64,000 nucleotides of DNA, taken from contig NZ_VCHY01000001.1 in NCBI RefSeq assembly GCF_005877885.1, forward strand, positions 248,001-312,000, written 5' to 3'. The DNA comes from Labilibacter sediminis. Lineage in GTDB: Bacteria; Bacteroidota; Bacteroidia; Bacteroidales; Marinilabiliaceae. The position numbers were made by a program, and so were the translations under genes. This document shows, piece after piece, positions 44,887 to 54,319 of the stretch (its first letter is position 1; the number at the start of each line of letters is the position of its first letter). The notes under the pieces were generated by a model. That model was not told the origin of the DNA and made no database searches. It was given only the letters and a program-made list of their open reading frames with translations.

Positions 44887-45315
44887 TTAAATGATCTTTT
44901 CCATGATTTCTATAGCTGAATCAAGAAATTTTGGACATTCATTTTTAAATACTTCCTGCTCTCTTGCCTTCTCTTTTTCAGATGCAATACTAATATCATA
45001 ACCAATAAGTTTTTTACATTGGTCACTCCCATTCTTTTGCTTAAACTCCTCGATAAAACGCTGTGCTTTCACATAAAATTCTGCCTTATCATCCAAGTTG
45101 GATTCGGTATAACCTTTGTGTAAACCTAAGGCCATTAATGCACCTGTAACTACACCACAGGTTTTTCCCTGCTGGGCAACTCCACCTCCAAAAGCCGAAG
45201 CTATTAATAACAAATTATCATCGTTTATAGATTTAGGTGCCAAGGCCACTAAAACAGCTTGAGCACAATTACATCCATTACTAAACTTAAGCTGAGCTAC
45301 TTTATTCTTATCCAT
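44887..45315 (-). CDS. C_GCAxxG_C_C family protein
   Basis: A 142-residue putative redox-active protein. The Cys motifs are FSNGCNCAQAVLVAL near the N-terminus, FGGGVAQQGKTCGVVTGALMALG in the middle and DQCKKLIGYD and NECPKFL towards the C-terminus. These four spaced Cys sites define the C_GCAxxG_C_C family, proposed to bind a metal or to form disulfides; the function is unknown. In this copy the usual GCA reads NCA. It sits as a single gene upstream of the GAF-domain gene on the same strand, 158 bases away. Confidence 0.85.
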   Translation of the reverse strand: MDKNKVAQLKFSNGCNCAQAVLVALAPKSINDDNLLLIASAFGGGVAQQGKTCGVVTGALMALGLHKGYTESNLDDKAEFYVKAQRFIEEFKQKNGSDQCKKLIGYDISIASEKEKAREQEVFKNECPKFLDSAIEIMEKII

Positions 45316-45351
45316 TACTTATTTTTTAAATTAATCCGGCTTAATTTAAGC

Positions 45352-45385
45352 AAAAAAAAGGAACCTGAACCAGATTCCCTTTTTT
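45352..45385 (-). terminator. Intrinsic terminator of the PUL 2 operon
   Basis: On the minus strand AGGGAATCTG (45380-45371) pairs with CAGGTTCCTT (about 45367-45358), with one mismatch, followed by a run of T to 45352. A run of T on the other side makes it symmetrical. It lies 125 bases past the end of the GH5 lipoprotein gene. Confidence 0.75.
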
Positions 45386-45508
45386 CAACCTAAAAGTTGA
45401 TATATCGTATTAAATTATTCGATATTTACTTTAAAAATATACTATATATAACTCTCCAATTATTTATATTTTTGATAATACCCAAAAAATTTAATAAAGT
45501 ACTTTTTA

Positions 45509-46750
45509 TTAAGGATTACTGTACCCTCTATGAGATCTTAATACATTACGAATGTATACTCCGGATTCGCTTAGTTCTGATTCAACCCAATGTCCCTTTA
45601 CATTAGCACCTGGAATCAAAGCCGAGGCTGTTTCATCCTTGTCTGCTATTGACCAATTACACCAACTCAATTTATGCTTATCTAAAAACCTAACCCAGTC
45701 ACGGGTCCATTCCCGATTAAAATCACCACCCCCACTTGCATCACTTACTCCCCATTCAGTAACAAACAATGGAATATTTGCCTGAATTGCAGCTTCAGCT
45801 ATTGGTACTAATTTCTGATGACCTTTAGTGGAAGCATAAAAGTGAAAAACATAGCCAATATTCTCACCTTCTATCTGACTTCCTATTACTTCTGAAACCT
45901 CTTGAGACCAATTACGGGTGCCTACTAAAATAATGTTATCACTGTCATGTTTTCGTATTGCTGCAATAACAGTTTCTGCATAAGGTTTTATTACATCACT
46001 CCAAGATACATTTAACGGCTCATTATAAATTTCATAGATTACATTAGGGTACTGTCCGTATTTTTTTGCCATTTCAGTAAAAAAAATAACTGCTTCTTCC
46101 TCATAATTTTCAGCGTGATGTGAATGCCAATCTATAATAACATATACTCCTTTTGCAATTGCTGCATCCACAATTAATTCAACCTTCTCTTTTTCCGAAG
46201 CTTTTGAAATATACCCCCCATTGGCATCTACTCCCATAGCAGCTCTAATAATTGATGATTCCCAGTCTTCAGCGAGCCAATTTACAACATCAGCATTCCA
46301 ATATTTCCCCATCCATTGGCTCCAAAACAAGCTCATACCTCTTAGCTGAACCGGTATTCCAATCTCATCAACAATATATTTTCCTTTTGTTGACAACCGA
46401 CCATATATTTCAACAGGTGTTCCTTCTTGTTTGCGGAAAAGTGCTGAAATTGTAAGCGACTCATTTAATGTTATTACACTAGTTGTATTTCCTGATTCTA
46501 TTGATCCTGACCATGTAATAAATTCATACCCTTCAGATGGATATGTATTTAAACGAACTTTAGTGCCTTGCGGTATTGATGAGAGATCCTCAATGGTCTC
46601 GCCCGTATTATCATTTAACACTTCTACCACTCCTTTATTCTCTGGCAAAACTTGAATATTTATTTCATGTTGCGGTATTTCTTCAGCCTTATTATCGCAA
46701 GAAAAAACAAACAAAGAAACAAGTATTAATAAGCTATTTATGAATTTCAT
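45509..46750 (-). CDS. GH5 endo-beta-1,4-glucanase lipoprotein (GH5_2-like)
   Basis: A 413-residue lipoprotein (lipobox FVFSC, Cys18), probably on the cell surface or in the periplasm. Residues 28-108 match the divergent InlB B-repeat type domain (VRLNTYPSEGYEFITWSGSI). The GH5 catalytic barrel follows: RGMSLFWSQWMG near 137, DWHSHHAEN near 207, acid/base Glu244 in IYEIYNEPL, VFHFYAST near 301 and nucleophile Glu332 in LFVTEWGVSD. These patterns best fit GH5 subfamily 2 endoglucanases. ATG 46750 is used; a TTG four codons earlier is less likely. It is the last gene of the PUL 2 operon and is separated from the preceding gene by an internal terminator, so its expression may be lower or separately set. 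Confidence 0.92.
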   Translation of the reverse strand: MKFINSLLILVSLFVFSCDNKAEEIPQHEINIQVLPENKGVVEVLNDNTGETIEDLSSIPQGTKVRLNTYPSEGYEFITWSGSIESGNTTSVITLNESLTISALFRKQEGTPVEIYGRLSTKGKYIVDEIGIPVQLRGMSLFWSQWMGKYWNADVVNWLAEDWESSIIRAAMGVDANGGYISKASEKEKVELIVDAAIAKGVYVIIDWHSHHAENYEEEAVIFFTEMAKKYGQYPNVIYEIYNEPLNVSWSDVIKPYAETVIAAIRKHDSDNIILVGTRNWSQEVSEVIGSQIEGENIGYVFHFYASTKGHQKLVPIAEAAIQANIPLFVTEWGVSDASGGGDFNREWTRDWVRFLDKHKLSWCNWSIADKDETASALIPGANVKGHWVESELSESGVYIRNVLRSHRGYSNP

Positions 46751-46768
46751 TTTACAATACAATTAAAT

Positions 46769-46809
46769 TAAAAAAAGCATTGGCTTTACGAAAACAGCAA
46801 AACCAATGC
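46769..46809 (-). terminator. Internal terminator or attenuator upstream of the GH5 lipoprotein gene
   Basis: On the minus strand GCATTGG (46809-46803) pairs with CCAATGC (46783-46777) and is followed by seven T. It sits between the duplicated-domain lipoprotein and the GH5 gene, ending about 20 bases before the GH5 ATG. A second 7-bp inverted repeat, TAGTATA (46828-46834) / TATACTA (46843-46849), precedes it. Confidence 0.7.
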
Positions 46810-46893
46810 ATACAAATTATCATTTTATAGTATAGGTACTTTTATACTATTGCAATAAATAACATTGAAATAAATTCAACTCTCACTTACAAA

Positions 46894-48420
46894 TTATTTG
46901 GCTATTAGCTTATTAAAACGATACACCGGTTTATTTGGATGAAGGCAACCAATAAATAATGTTTTAGAATCACCGGTACCATAACCAAACACCTCATACT
47001 TTCGTCCAGGATGGTCATCATCTAGTCCAATACACACCTCTGTACTACTTAGTTCAATATAGATGTATTTATTACCTTCTTCATCTTCAGAAGTAACAAT
47101 GCTATAAGTGTGGCCAGTTCTGGCATTATCGTCAACGAATACCGCTCTTTCTCCATCACCTGCTGAAGCAGCAGTATAATAGCCAGCTGTTAATCCTGCA
47201 TCAACAGCCATAGATGTTGTAATACCATGAGTTTCTATCTTGTAACTTCCATCAGGATAAAAAGTATATTCATCATCATATAGATTATCTCCTTCTCTTT
47301 CATTTGGACCAGCATGCCACCACCATTTAGATGGATCTAATAAATTTGCATATTTAGCCCAACCAACAACACCTAAATGACCTACCTGGGATGCGTCTAA
47401 TGTCCAGGTACCGCCATTTACCTCGTCACCCCCATGAAGTAACATAGCTAAATCTTCAGCATTAATAACCTCACGAGGTTCTGGTTTTTCACGCTCCGGA
47501 ATGTAACCTTTAGGAACAATTCTGCAATACCTGTTCTCGTTGGCACTTACAATACGAAGATATATAGTTTTAGGATCTCCATCTTTATCATCTAGTATTT
47601 CATAACGCCTATCAACATTCTCATCATCATACCCAATACATACATGCTCACTGGATAATTTAATTGCTACCGGGTTTTCTGAATCATCCTCTACGATTTT
47701 AAACTTATAACCATCATTTCGAGCATTATCATCAACCTGCATATTTAAATCATATTGAGTTTCTTTTAATACGGTATAATAATTTCGATTTTTAAGAACA
47801 TCAACATTTTGAACCTGCGTTTTACCGTTTGTTATAGTTTTAAATGAACCATCTGCATAAAAGATAAATTCATCGTCCATTATTTCTGAACCATCCTTTG
47901 AGCCAATTGGAGCATCCCACCATCTGTCGTATTTGTCAGCACCTGAAGCACCACTCCCCAGGAAACCATCAATTGTAGGATCTAACACCCAAGCTTGTCC
48001 ATCAATCGCAGCATTGTTTGTTAATAAATTAAACAACTCCAGAGCAGCATCAGACATCCCTGTAAATGTTTTCTCCTGAATCAATTGTTTGGTTTTAACT
48101 CCTGATTTATTATCGCTAAGAATGGTTAAAGTCACATCATAAGAACCTTGGGCCTTAATCAATACCGTATCCTTTTCTTTACCAACAACAGCTTCTTCTC
48201 TACCTTCTAATTCCCAAGCTAAAGTATATTCTCCATCTATAAGTGATGTATTAGCAATAACAAACCTAAAGGTGTCTATTGCTCCGTTGGGAAGCTTTAA
48301 ATTTTCTATGGAAAAATCTACAGCTTCTTCAGGTAATTTTTCTACATGGCTTAATTCTGTATCGTCAGAACAACTTACAATACAAAATCCGACTATCAAT
48401 AAAAACAATATTTTTTTCAT
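46894..48420 (-). CDS. Duplicated-domain surface lipoprotein, candidate glycan-binding protein of PUL 2
   Basis: A 508-residue lipoprotein (lipobox FCIVSC, Cys17) with an N-terminal Ig/PKD-like segment (about 35-115). Two homologous domains of about 170 residues follow. Each contains WTLD or WVLD, a Gly-rich GFLGSG/GHLGVVG, RWWDAP/KWWWHAG, DDEFIFYADGSFK / DDEYTFYPDGSYK, VDDNAR, and LSSEHVCIGYDDEN / LSSTEVCIGLDDDH followed by RRYEI / RKYEV. The conserved Trp and Asp/Asn suggest carbohydrate binding. No catalytic motif and no known family name was recognised. Position after susD matches a surface glycan-binding protein. Confidence 0.65.
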   Translation of the reverse strand: MKKILFLLIVGFCIVSCSDDTELSHVEKLPEEAVDFSIENLKLPNGAIDTFRFVIANTSLIDGEYTLAWELEGREEAVVGKEKDTVLIKAQGSYDVTLTILSDNKSGVKTKQLIQEKTFTGMSDAALELFNLLTNNAAIDGQAWVLDPTIDGFLGSGASGADKYDRWWDAPIGSKDGSEIMDDEFIFYADGSFKTITNGKTQVQNVDVLKNRNYYTVLKETQYDLNMQVDDNARNDGYKFKIVEDDSENPVAIKLSSEHVCIGYDDENVDRRYEILDDKDGDPKTIYLRIVSANENRYCRIVPKGYIPEREKPEPREVINAEDLAMLLHGGDEVNGGTWTLDASQVGHLGVVGWAKYANLLDPSKWWWHAGPNEREGDNLYDDEYTFYPDGSYKIETHGITTSMAVDAGLTAGYYTAASAGDGERAVFVDDNARTGHTYSIVTSEDEEGNKYIYIELSSTEVCIGLDDDHPGRKYEVFGYGTGDSKTLFIGCLHPNKPVYRFNKLIAK

Positions 48421-48438
48421 AATACTTTCAATAACAAA

Positions 48439-50112
48439 TTAATAACCAGGGTTCTGATCTGCAGGTGAGATTCCATCATTAGTTAATATTTCTTCATTTG
48501 GAATAGGAAAAATATCAAAGTGCTCGTCATATTCAGCAGAACGTTTACTATATCTGCCGTTTAACGGATACTCTATATCAAGAAATTCTTCAGCCATCCC
48601 CATTCGAGTTAGATCATACCAAACAGTATATTCTGCTACAAACTCTTTACGTCTTTCTTGTACCAGAGCCACTTTCCAAACCTCACTACTATATCCTTTG
48701 GTATTTTTATAATTTGTATAAAAGATCTGTGCGTCAGGAACAATAACAGGCATCCCTGTTTCTCTTGGCGAAGGTATAATTGCCTCTGCATCATACCCGT
48801 TCGGGAAACTGTTTAATCCGACCTCTAAATTTGCAAAAGCACGATTTCTAATTTGGTTGATCTCAGACCATCCATTTCCACCAGTTTGGAACTTACACTC
48901 AGCCAGGTTAAGAAGAACTTCAGCATATCGCATTAAAAGTGCTGACTTTCTATAGTGAATCATTTGCGGATCTTCTTTTGTAATCATATTACACTCTTGC
49001 CAGTATTTTAAACAACGGTTATTTGCCAGGTTAACTTCTCCATTGACATACATGCCAGATGTAAAAGTTGGATGATTTTCAGGCAACTCAAAATATGGAT
49101 TTCCGTTTCCATAAGTCATTACAGAATAGTCCTTACGGTAATCACCAACTTCCATATCTTCAACCCATTCGTGAGAAATAAAAAGTGATCCCCACTCCAT
49201 ATTATTATTTACCCACCAGTAAGCGTCATCATCATTTGCACCACTCCAATTCATATTCTCATGTTCGGGATAAGCAACTTCCCATACACTCTCTTTCCCA
49301 TAACGATAACTCACCGCATTCATTGCACCAAAACAAGGTTCTAATTCATATATACCTTCTTGAACAATATCTTCAAGTTGAAGCTTTGCCATTTCAAATT
49401 GATTGTTTTGCATGTAAGATTTTGCAAGGTATGCTTTAACCATTCCCTTGGTGATTCGACCAGCTTCGTTATTTCGTGGTGCCCAATCGATAATCTCTTC
49501 TGCAAAAGTAAAATCCTCAATAATTTTCTTCCATGCAGCTTCTGTTGATTCCGGGCGTGGCTTATCAGGAGTATTAGAATATGTCTCTCCTGTTTCTAAC
49601 ATTGGAACCGGTCCAAAATTTATAGTTAAGTAAAAAAAGTTGTAAGCTCTTATTACACGTGCCTCTGCTTCCAATAGATCCAGATAATCCTGTCCGCCAT
49701 CTACCTCTGCAACATCTACGTTTTCGAGCATTTGCAAAAATACATTAACTCTATTTATAGCCGTATAACAATGTTTCCAAGGCCCAAGAAAAAAGCCATC
49801 ATCAGCTAACCAGCCAAATTTAGACCAGTTGGCATCCCAACCACCTGCCTGACAATCCATAGCGGGCATGTTGCCTAATTGCACATGTGGCTTAAAGTGC
49901 CAATCTCTTTTGGTACCTGAACTTTCCATCCCGTAAAAAGTATCATATAATCCATTAACCAATTGAGTCATTGTTTTGGTTGGATCGGCTTCCGCTAGAG
50001 CTTCCGGGCTTACAATATTGTAATGCTCAACTTCAAGGTAATCTTCCTGACATGAAAAAAGCATCAGAGAGAAGAAAGTTGTAAATATTAATTTTGAAAC
50101 TATATTTTTCAT
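48439..50112 (-). CDS. SusD/RagB-family outer-membrane glycan-binding lipoprotein (PUL 2)
   Basis: A 557-residue lipoprotein (lipobox LMLFSC, Cys21) that caps the PUL 2 SusC transporter. SusD features include TQLVNGLYDTFYG near the N-terminus, EARVIRAYNFFYLTINFGPVP, GRITKGMVKAYLAKSYM in the TPR-like part, and MRYAEVLLNLAECKF, QERRKEFVAEYTVWYDLTRMG and FPIPNEEI at the C-terminus. Many Trp residues in the variable loops fit binding of a beta-glucan. The gene follows susC by 35 bases and precedes the duplicated-domain lipoprotein by 18 bases, so all belong to one transcript. Confidence 0.95.
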   Translation of the reverse strand: MKNIVSKLIFTTFFSLMLFSCQEDYLEVEHYNIVSPEALAEADPTKTMTQLVNGLYDTFYGMESSGTKRDWHFKPHVQLGNMPAMDCQAGGWDANWSKFGWLADDGFFLGPWKHCYTAINRVNVFLQMLENVDVAEVDGGQDYLDLLEAEARVIRAYNFFYLTINFGPVPMLETGETYSNTPDKPRPESTEAAWKKIIEDFTFAEEIIDWAPRNNEAGRITKGMVKAYLAKSYMQNNQFEMAKLQLEDIVQEGIYELEPCFGAMNAVSYRYGKESVWEVAYPEHENMNWSGANDDDAYWWVNNNMEWGSLFISHEWVEDMEVGDYRKDYSVMTYGNGNPYFELPENHPTFTSGMYVNGEVNLANNRCLKYWQECNMITKEDPQMIHYRKSALLMRYAEVLLNLAECKFQTGGNGWSEINQIRNRAFANLEVGLNSFPNGYDAEAIIPSPRETGMPVIVPDAQIFYTNYKNTKGYSSEVWKVALVQERRKEFVAEYTVWYDLTRMGMAEEFLDIEYPLNGRYSKRSAEYDEHFDIFPIPNEEILTNDGISPADQNPGY

Positions 50113-50147
50113 AGAAAACTTATTTTTACTTCTTAGTTTAATAAACT

Positions 50148-53100
50148 TTAAATTCCCACACTTACACCAAAAGAATATACTCTTGGGAACGGATAACGAC
50201 CTGCATCAAATCCTGTAGCTCGTGGATCTGAATTACCAACTTCCGGATCTCCAAATTTATATGAACTAAATGTTGCCACATTGTCAACACTAAATGATAG
50301 TCGGGCTGACTTCATTTTAACTTTACTCAAAACTGAGTTAGGTATTGTATATCCAAATTGAATACTCTGGATTTTAAAGAAATCTCCTTTTTGAATGTAC
50401 GCATCGGACACTCTTGCATTAAGCGCAAAATTTGTTCTTGTTAACCTTGGGTTTGAAGCGGACGTGTTTTGCGGCGTCCATGAATTTTCAAGAATATCCG
50501 GAGAAACATTTCTCATACCACCTCCAGGTTGATAAACAGGAGCAATCATATTAGCATAAGCAAACGATAGCACGTCTTGCCCGGCTACGCCATGTGCATT
50601 TAGCGCAAAATCAAAATTTTTCCAACCTAAATTAACATTCACTCCATATGTGAAATCCGGCTGACCATTCCCGATAATTGTTTTATCATCTGCTGTAATT
50701 TGCCCATCAGGTTCTCCATTAGGACCAGAAATATCTTTATAAATTCTATCCCCAGCCTTACTCCCAGGTAATGAAGGTCTTAATTGAGTTTCACCATCAC
50801 TCTGAAAAATACCATCTGTTTGATAGCCATACCAGGAACCTACGGCATATCCTTCCTGGGTAACTGAATAGTTTTCCCATTCCATACCTTCAAGAATATC
50901 ATCATAATTATCGTCACTAGAGCCAAAATATATAGGGTCTCCGATTTTAATGGCTTCATTTTTAATTTTAGATCCGTTAAGTTTTACATCAACCATCCAA
51001 TCGCCAAATCGTTTTTGGTAGCCTAACAAAATCTCAAAACCTGTATTTCTAATTTGACCTGTATTGGTATAGACATTGTTATAACCTGTAGATGGACGAA
51101 CTTTAGAATACAATAAAAGATCCTTGGCATCTCTTTTAAAATAATCAAAAGCTAATGTTATGCTATTATCAAACAGACCTAAATCAATACCGATATTGGT
51201 TTGTTCATTTGTTTCCCATTTTAAGTTCTCATCTACAATTACCGAAGGAGCAATACCTGCGGCAGGTGAATGAGTTGTAGGATTGGCATAATCATAGGTA
51301 TAAAACATGATTCTATCTGAACTCACCTGTTGCTTGTACCTGTTAGTCGCATAACCAGAATTACCAGTTTGTCCCCAGCCTAAGCGCAATTTCAAATTAC
51401 TTAGCTGTTCAATATTTATAAAATCTTCTTCTGTTATTCTCCATGCCACAGATGCAGAAGGGAACGTTCCAAAACGATTACCAGGACCAAAATTTGAAGA
51501 TCCATCTCTACGAATGGTTGCTGTAGCGATATAGCGATCTTTATAAGTATAGTTTGCACGACCAAATAATGACGATTGACGAGACTCTAAATTTAAACCT
51601 CCACTCACATGTTCAGATCCTGGATCTTGGGTTAGATCAATTTGACGAATATTTGGTGAAGGAAAATCACTTGCTCCCCCTCGGATAGTTTGTCCTTTTC
51701 TTTGATTTGCTGAGAATCCGGCCATTAAATTAACTCTGCTTGACCCAAATGTATTATTATAGGTCACAAAATTCTCTGTTAAATATTCAATATTCGACCA
51801 ATTATTAACCGAAAAATTATCAATACCTGATGCATTTATAGTACGATTATGCCTGGCACCATACCAGTGACCACCTCCGGCATTATAATTAACACCATTA
51901 ATCGTTTTAATTGTTAATCCTTCAAGAAGCGTTATTTCTAAATACGCATTAGCTAAAGTTCTGTTTTTAAACCATGGACCTTCAGCCGTTTCTGCTACTG
52001 CCACAGGATTATCTAAATTTTTATTCACATAAGTACTGGAAGAGTTTGCTTCATGAAAATACCCCCAGGTACCATCAGGGTGCTGAACAGGTTCGTGAAC
52101 AATATTACCCGTAGCATCTCTATAATCCATAGTGGGAACTAAAGCTGCATAATCATACAGATTTCCGTTACCTTCGCCCTCTTCTCGAGTATATATCAAA
52201 CTTATTCCGGTTTTAATGAAGTCATTAACTTTCATGTCGATATTTGATCTCGATGTTATTTTTGTATAATCACTTCCTTTAATAACGCCCTTATCATTCA
52301 GGTAACCTACCGACATAGATGCTTGTACTGATTCGGATCCTCCTGATGCAGTCATATGATATTGTTGCCTCAATGTTGTTTCTGTCATTTCATCCTGCCA
52401 GTCAATATAGTTTAGCTTTGAAGGATCAGACCAAGTAGGATTGGGGGTAGTTCCATCATTGATATTCATTTGATTAGCCACAGCAGTAAAGCCAGCCATA
52501 TCCGCCACATCAATTTTACCGCTTAAGGTATTTACACCAAATGTAGCTTTAGCACTTATAAAACTACCATCAGAAGATCCTTTTTTTGTGGTAACCATTA
52601 TAACACCATTAGCTCCCCTCGATCCGTAAATTGCTGTAGCAGAAGCGTCTTTAAGAACTTCTATAGACTCTATGTCGCTTGGATTTAAAAAATCAGCATT
52701 GGAACCTACCATGATTCCATCTACCACATATAAAGGTTTTGTTGAATTATTAATGGTAGCAACACCACGTATTACCACATTTGCAGATTCTCCAGGTTTT
52801 CCAGAGGTTCTAACCACCTGAACACCTGAAGCCATCCCTTGCAATCCCTCACTCAAATTAGCTACACTTTTATTGGCCACCTGTTCTGACTTAACCGAAA
52901 CTACCGATCCTGTAAGGTCACTCTTTTTGGCAGAACCATAACCAATGGCAACTACTTCATCTAGCAACTCAACACTTGGTTGTAGCTCAACATTAATAAT
53001 ACTTTGGTCTGCAAGTAATACTTCATAGTTATCGTATCCGATGAACGAAAAAACAATCGTATTTCCTTTTTCTACAGACAATGAATAGTTACCATTGAAA

Positions 53101-53312
53101 TCAGAAATAGTACCACCTGTTAAACCTTTTACATAAACTGTTACCCCGGGTAAAGGGTCTTTATTAGATGCGTCAGTAATATTTCCTGTTATCGTGGTTT
53201 GAGCAATAGCCCCTACTGACATTAAACATAGCAGTATAGTAAAAGAACTTTTTACTATACTTTTAAAAAACTTTTCCAAAAGAAAAATCTCAACTCTCTT
53301 TTTTTGATTCAT
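50148..53312 (-). CDS. SusC/RagA-family TonB-dependent transporter (PUL 2)
   Basis: A 1054-residue outer-membrane oligosaccharide importer. After a long N-terminal leader with a hydrophobic stretch (FTILLCLMSVGAIAQ) comes the carboxypeptidase-like domain (ITGNITDASNKDPLPGVTV). The plug follows (VVAIGYGSAKKSDLTGSVVSV; PLYVVDGIMVGSNADFL; VLKDASATAIYGSRGANGV), then the barrel, ending VYSFGVSVGI. Length and motifs are standard. It is the first gene of the operon and has a 140-base 5' leader after a predicted -7 box that is preceded by the conserved PUL 2 operator. Confidence 0.96.
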   Translation of the reverse strand: MNQKKRVEIFLLEKFFKSIVKSSFTILLCLMSVGAIAQTTITGNITDASNKDPLPGVTVYVKGLTGGTISDFNGNYSLSVEKGNTIVFSFIGYDNYEVLLADQSIINVELQPSVELLDEVVAIGYGSAKKSDLTGSVVSVKSEQVANKSVANLSEGLQGMASGVQVVRTSGKPGESANVVIRGVATINNSTKPLYVVDGIMVGSNADFLNPSDIESIEVLKDASATAIYGSRGANGVIMVTTKKGSSDGSFISAKATFGVNTLSGKIDVADMAGFTAVANQMNINDGTTPNPTWSDPSKLNYIDWQDEMTETTLRQQYHMTASGGSESVQASMSVGYLNDKGVIKGSDYTKITSRSNIDMKVNDFIKTGISLIYTREEGEGNGNLYDYAALVPTMDYRDATGNIVHEPVQHPDGTWGYFHEANSSSTYVNKNLDNPVAVAETAEGPWFKNRTLANAYLEITLLEGLTIKTINGVNYNAGGGHWYGARHNRTINASGIDNFSVNNWSNIEYLTENFVTYNNTFGSSRVNLMAGFSANQRKGQTIRGGASDFPSPNIRQIDLTQDPGSEHVSGGLNLESRQSSLFGRANYTYKDRYIATATIRRDGSSNFGPGNRFGTFPSASVAWRITEEDFINIEQLSNLKLRLGWGQTGNSGYATNRYKQQVSSDRIMFYTYDYANPTTHSPAAGIAPSVIVDENLKWETNEQTNIGIDLGLFDNSITLAFDYFKRDAKDLLLYSKVRPSTGYNNVYTNTGQIRNTGFEILLGYQKRFGDWMVDVKLNGSKIKNEAIKIGDPIYFGSSDDNYDDILEGMEWENYSVTQEGYAVGSWYGYQTDGIFQSDGETQLRPSLPGSKAGDRIYKDISGPNGEPDGQITADDKTIIGNGQPDFTYGVNVNLGWKNFDFALNAHGVAGQDVLSFAYANMIAPVYQPGGGMRNVSPDILENSWTPQNTSASNPRLTRTNFALNARVSDAYIQKGDFFKIQSIQFGYTIPNSVLSKVKMKSARLSFSVDNVATFSSYKFGDPEVGNSDPRATGFDAGRYPFPRVYSFGVSVGI

Positions 53313-53451
53313 AGATTTTGATTTAAATTAAATTACACATTTGTAGTTATTTTGATTTTTATGATTAGCCTTAACCGTTTATTCATTACAATAAAAGCTT
53401 AGATACTCCATATAAAAACCGATAGCTTTTAGGCATTAATAATCTTTGCTA

Positions 53452-53519
53452 CAAACCTAAATGATGAGGAAGGAAACTATTTGACACTCTGTTTTTTTGA
53501 ATTACACCACTGTTTTAAA
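53452..53519 (-). promoter_or_regulatory. Promoter and probable HTCS operator of the susC operon (PUL 2)
   Basis: The minus-strand -7 box TAGGTTTG is at 53459-53452. Upstream, 53481-53519 matches 56616-56654 (before the secreted GH5 gene) at 32 of 39 positions. The -7 box starts 22 bases below the motif edge in both cases. On the minus strand each motif holds a direct repeat at 21-base pitch: ACAG twice here, ACAA twice in the other copy. No good -33 element is present, as expected for an activator-dependent promoter. Confidence 0.75.
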
Positions 53520-53532
53520 CAGGTAAAAAAAG

Positions 53533-53566
53533 CTTGACGATACGTATTATTGTCTTGACGATATGT
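53533..53566. promoter_or_regulatory. 13-bp direct repeat at 21-bp pitch upstream of the susC operator
   Basis: CTTGACGATAcGT (53533-53545) and CTTGACGATAtGT (53554-53566) match at 12 of 13 positions and start exactly 21 bases apart, two helical turns. They share TTGAC with the edge of the 39-base motif at 53481. The pair is absent from the GH5 upstream region. They look like half-sites for an AraC-type dimer. Confidence 0.6.
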
Positions 53567-53571
53567 CCGAC

Positions 53572-54165
53572 ACCCTAAACCATAAACCCCAGAACAGCCT
53601 AACAACCAATAACTAAACAATCAAAACTCCTCTTACACATCCAATAAAACGAACATGGGAATTTTAATTAATAAAATTGCACACTGGTGCATGATTAAAA
53701 TTAAATTGAGAGTTACACAGGTATTTATGCAAGCTGGTGAGACCTTTAACAAGTAAATTTAAAACACTTGAAACTATGAATTGAATTTAGGAGTTGCTTT
53801 ACGGCTACTTCTAGAGTAAATATTATAATGAAAAAGATTAAAAGAATGCTTTCTGTAGTGCTTTCAAATAAATAATCGGACTATCATTTTAAATTAAGCA
53901 GTTAGTTTTATGAATGACACAAAATTTTCAAATCAACCAATTCCTTATGTCTTTTTTTAAGTTGTGATAGTAATATCCCCTCTATATCATTTTGATGGTT
54001 TAAACCCATACTCAGCAACCTTTCAATAAGCACATACGGCTTTAATCCTTATTCCCTTTCAAAATAACTTATGATTATGCCTGAATCACTTTTAATGTTG
54101 CAAATCTGTATGTATTTATGAAAAACTGATACTAATTGACAAAAATCAAAGAGTCATTTACATTA
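53572..54165. other. Intergenic region between PUL 2 susC promoter and the GH5 terminator
   Basis: About 590 AT-rich bases with no gene. The start (53572-53630) is an ACCCTAAACCATAAACCCC / AACAACCAATAACTAAACAA low-complexity tract of the family seen elsewhere in the window. No further promoter box or hairpin was convincing. Confidence 0.5.
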
Positions 54166-54166
54166 C

Positions 54167-54205
54167 AAAAAAAAGAGGCTATCAACACTTGCGTGAGATA
54201 ACCCC
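54167..54205 (-). terminator. Intrinsic terminator of the secreted GH5 gene
   Basis: On the minus strand GGGGTTATC (54205-54197) pairs with GATAGCCTC (54183-54175), using G-U pairs, and is followed by a run of eight T. It lies 115 bases after the stop of the gene. Confidence 0.75.
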
Positions 54206-54319
54206 TTATTATTTAGACAGCATTTATCCTTTAATAAGGATACCATCTATTACAAACCTATATTTACCTCAATCCGATATAATCCTGAGCTCGTCAATAT
54301 TAATCGAATTAAAGTCAAT

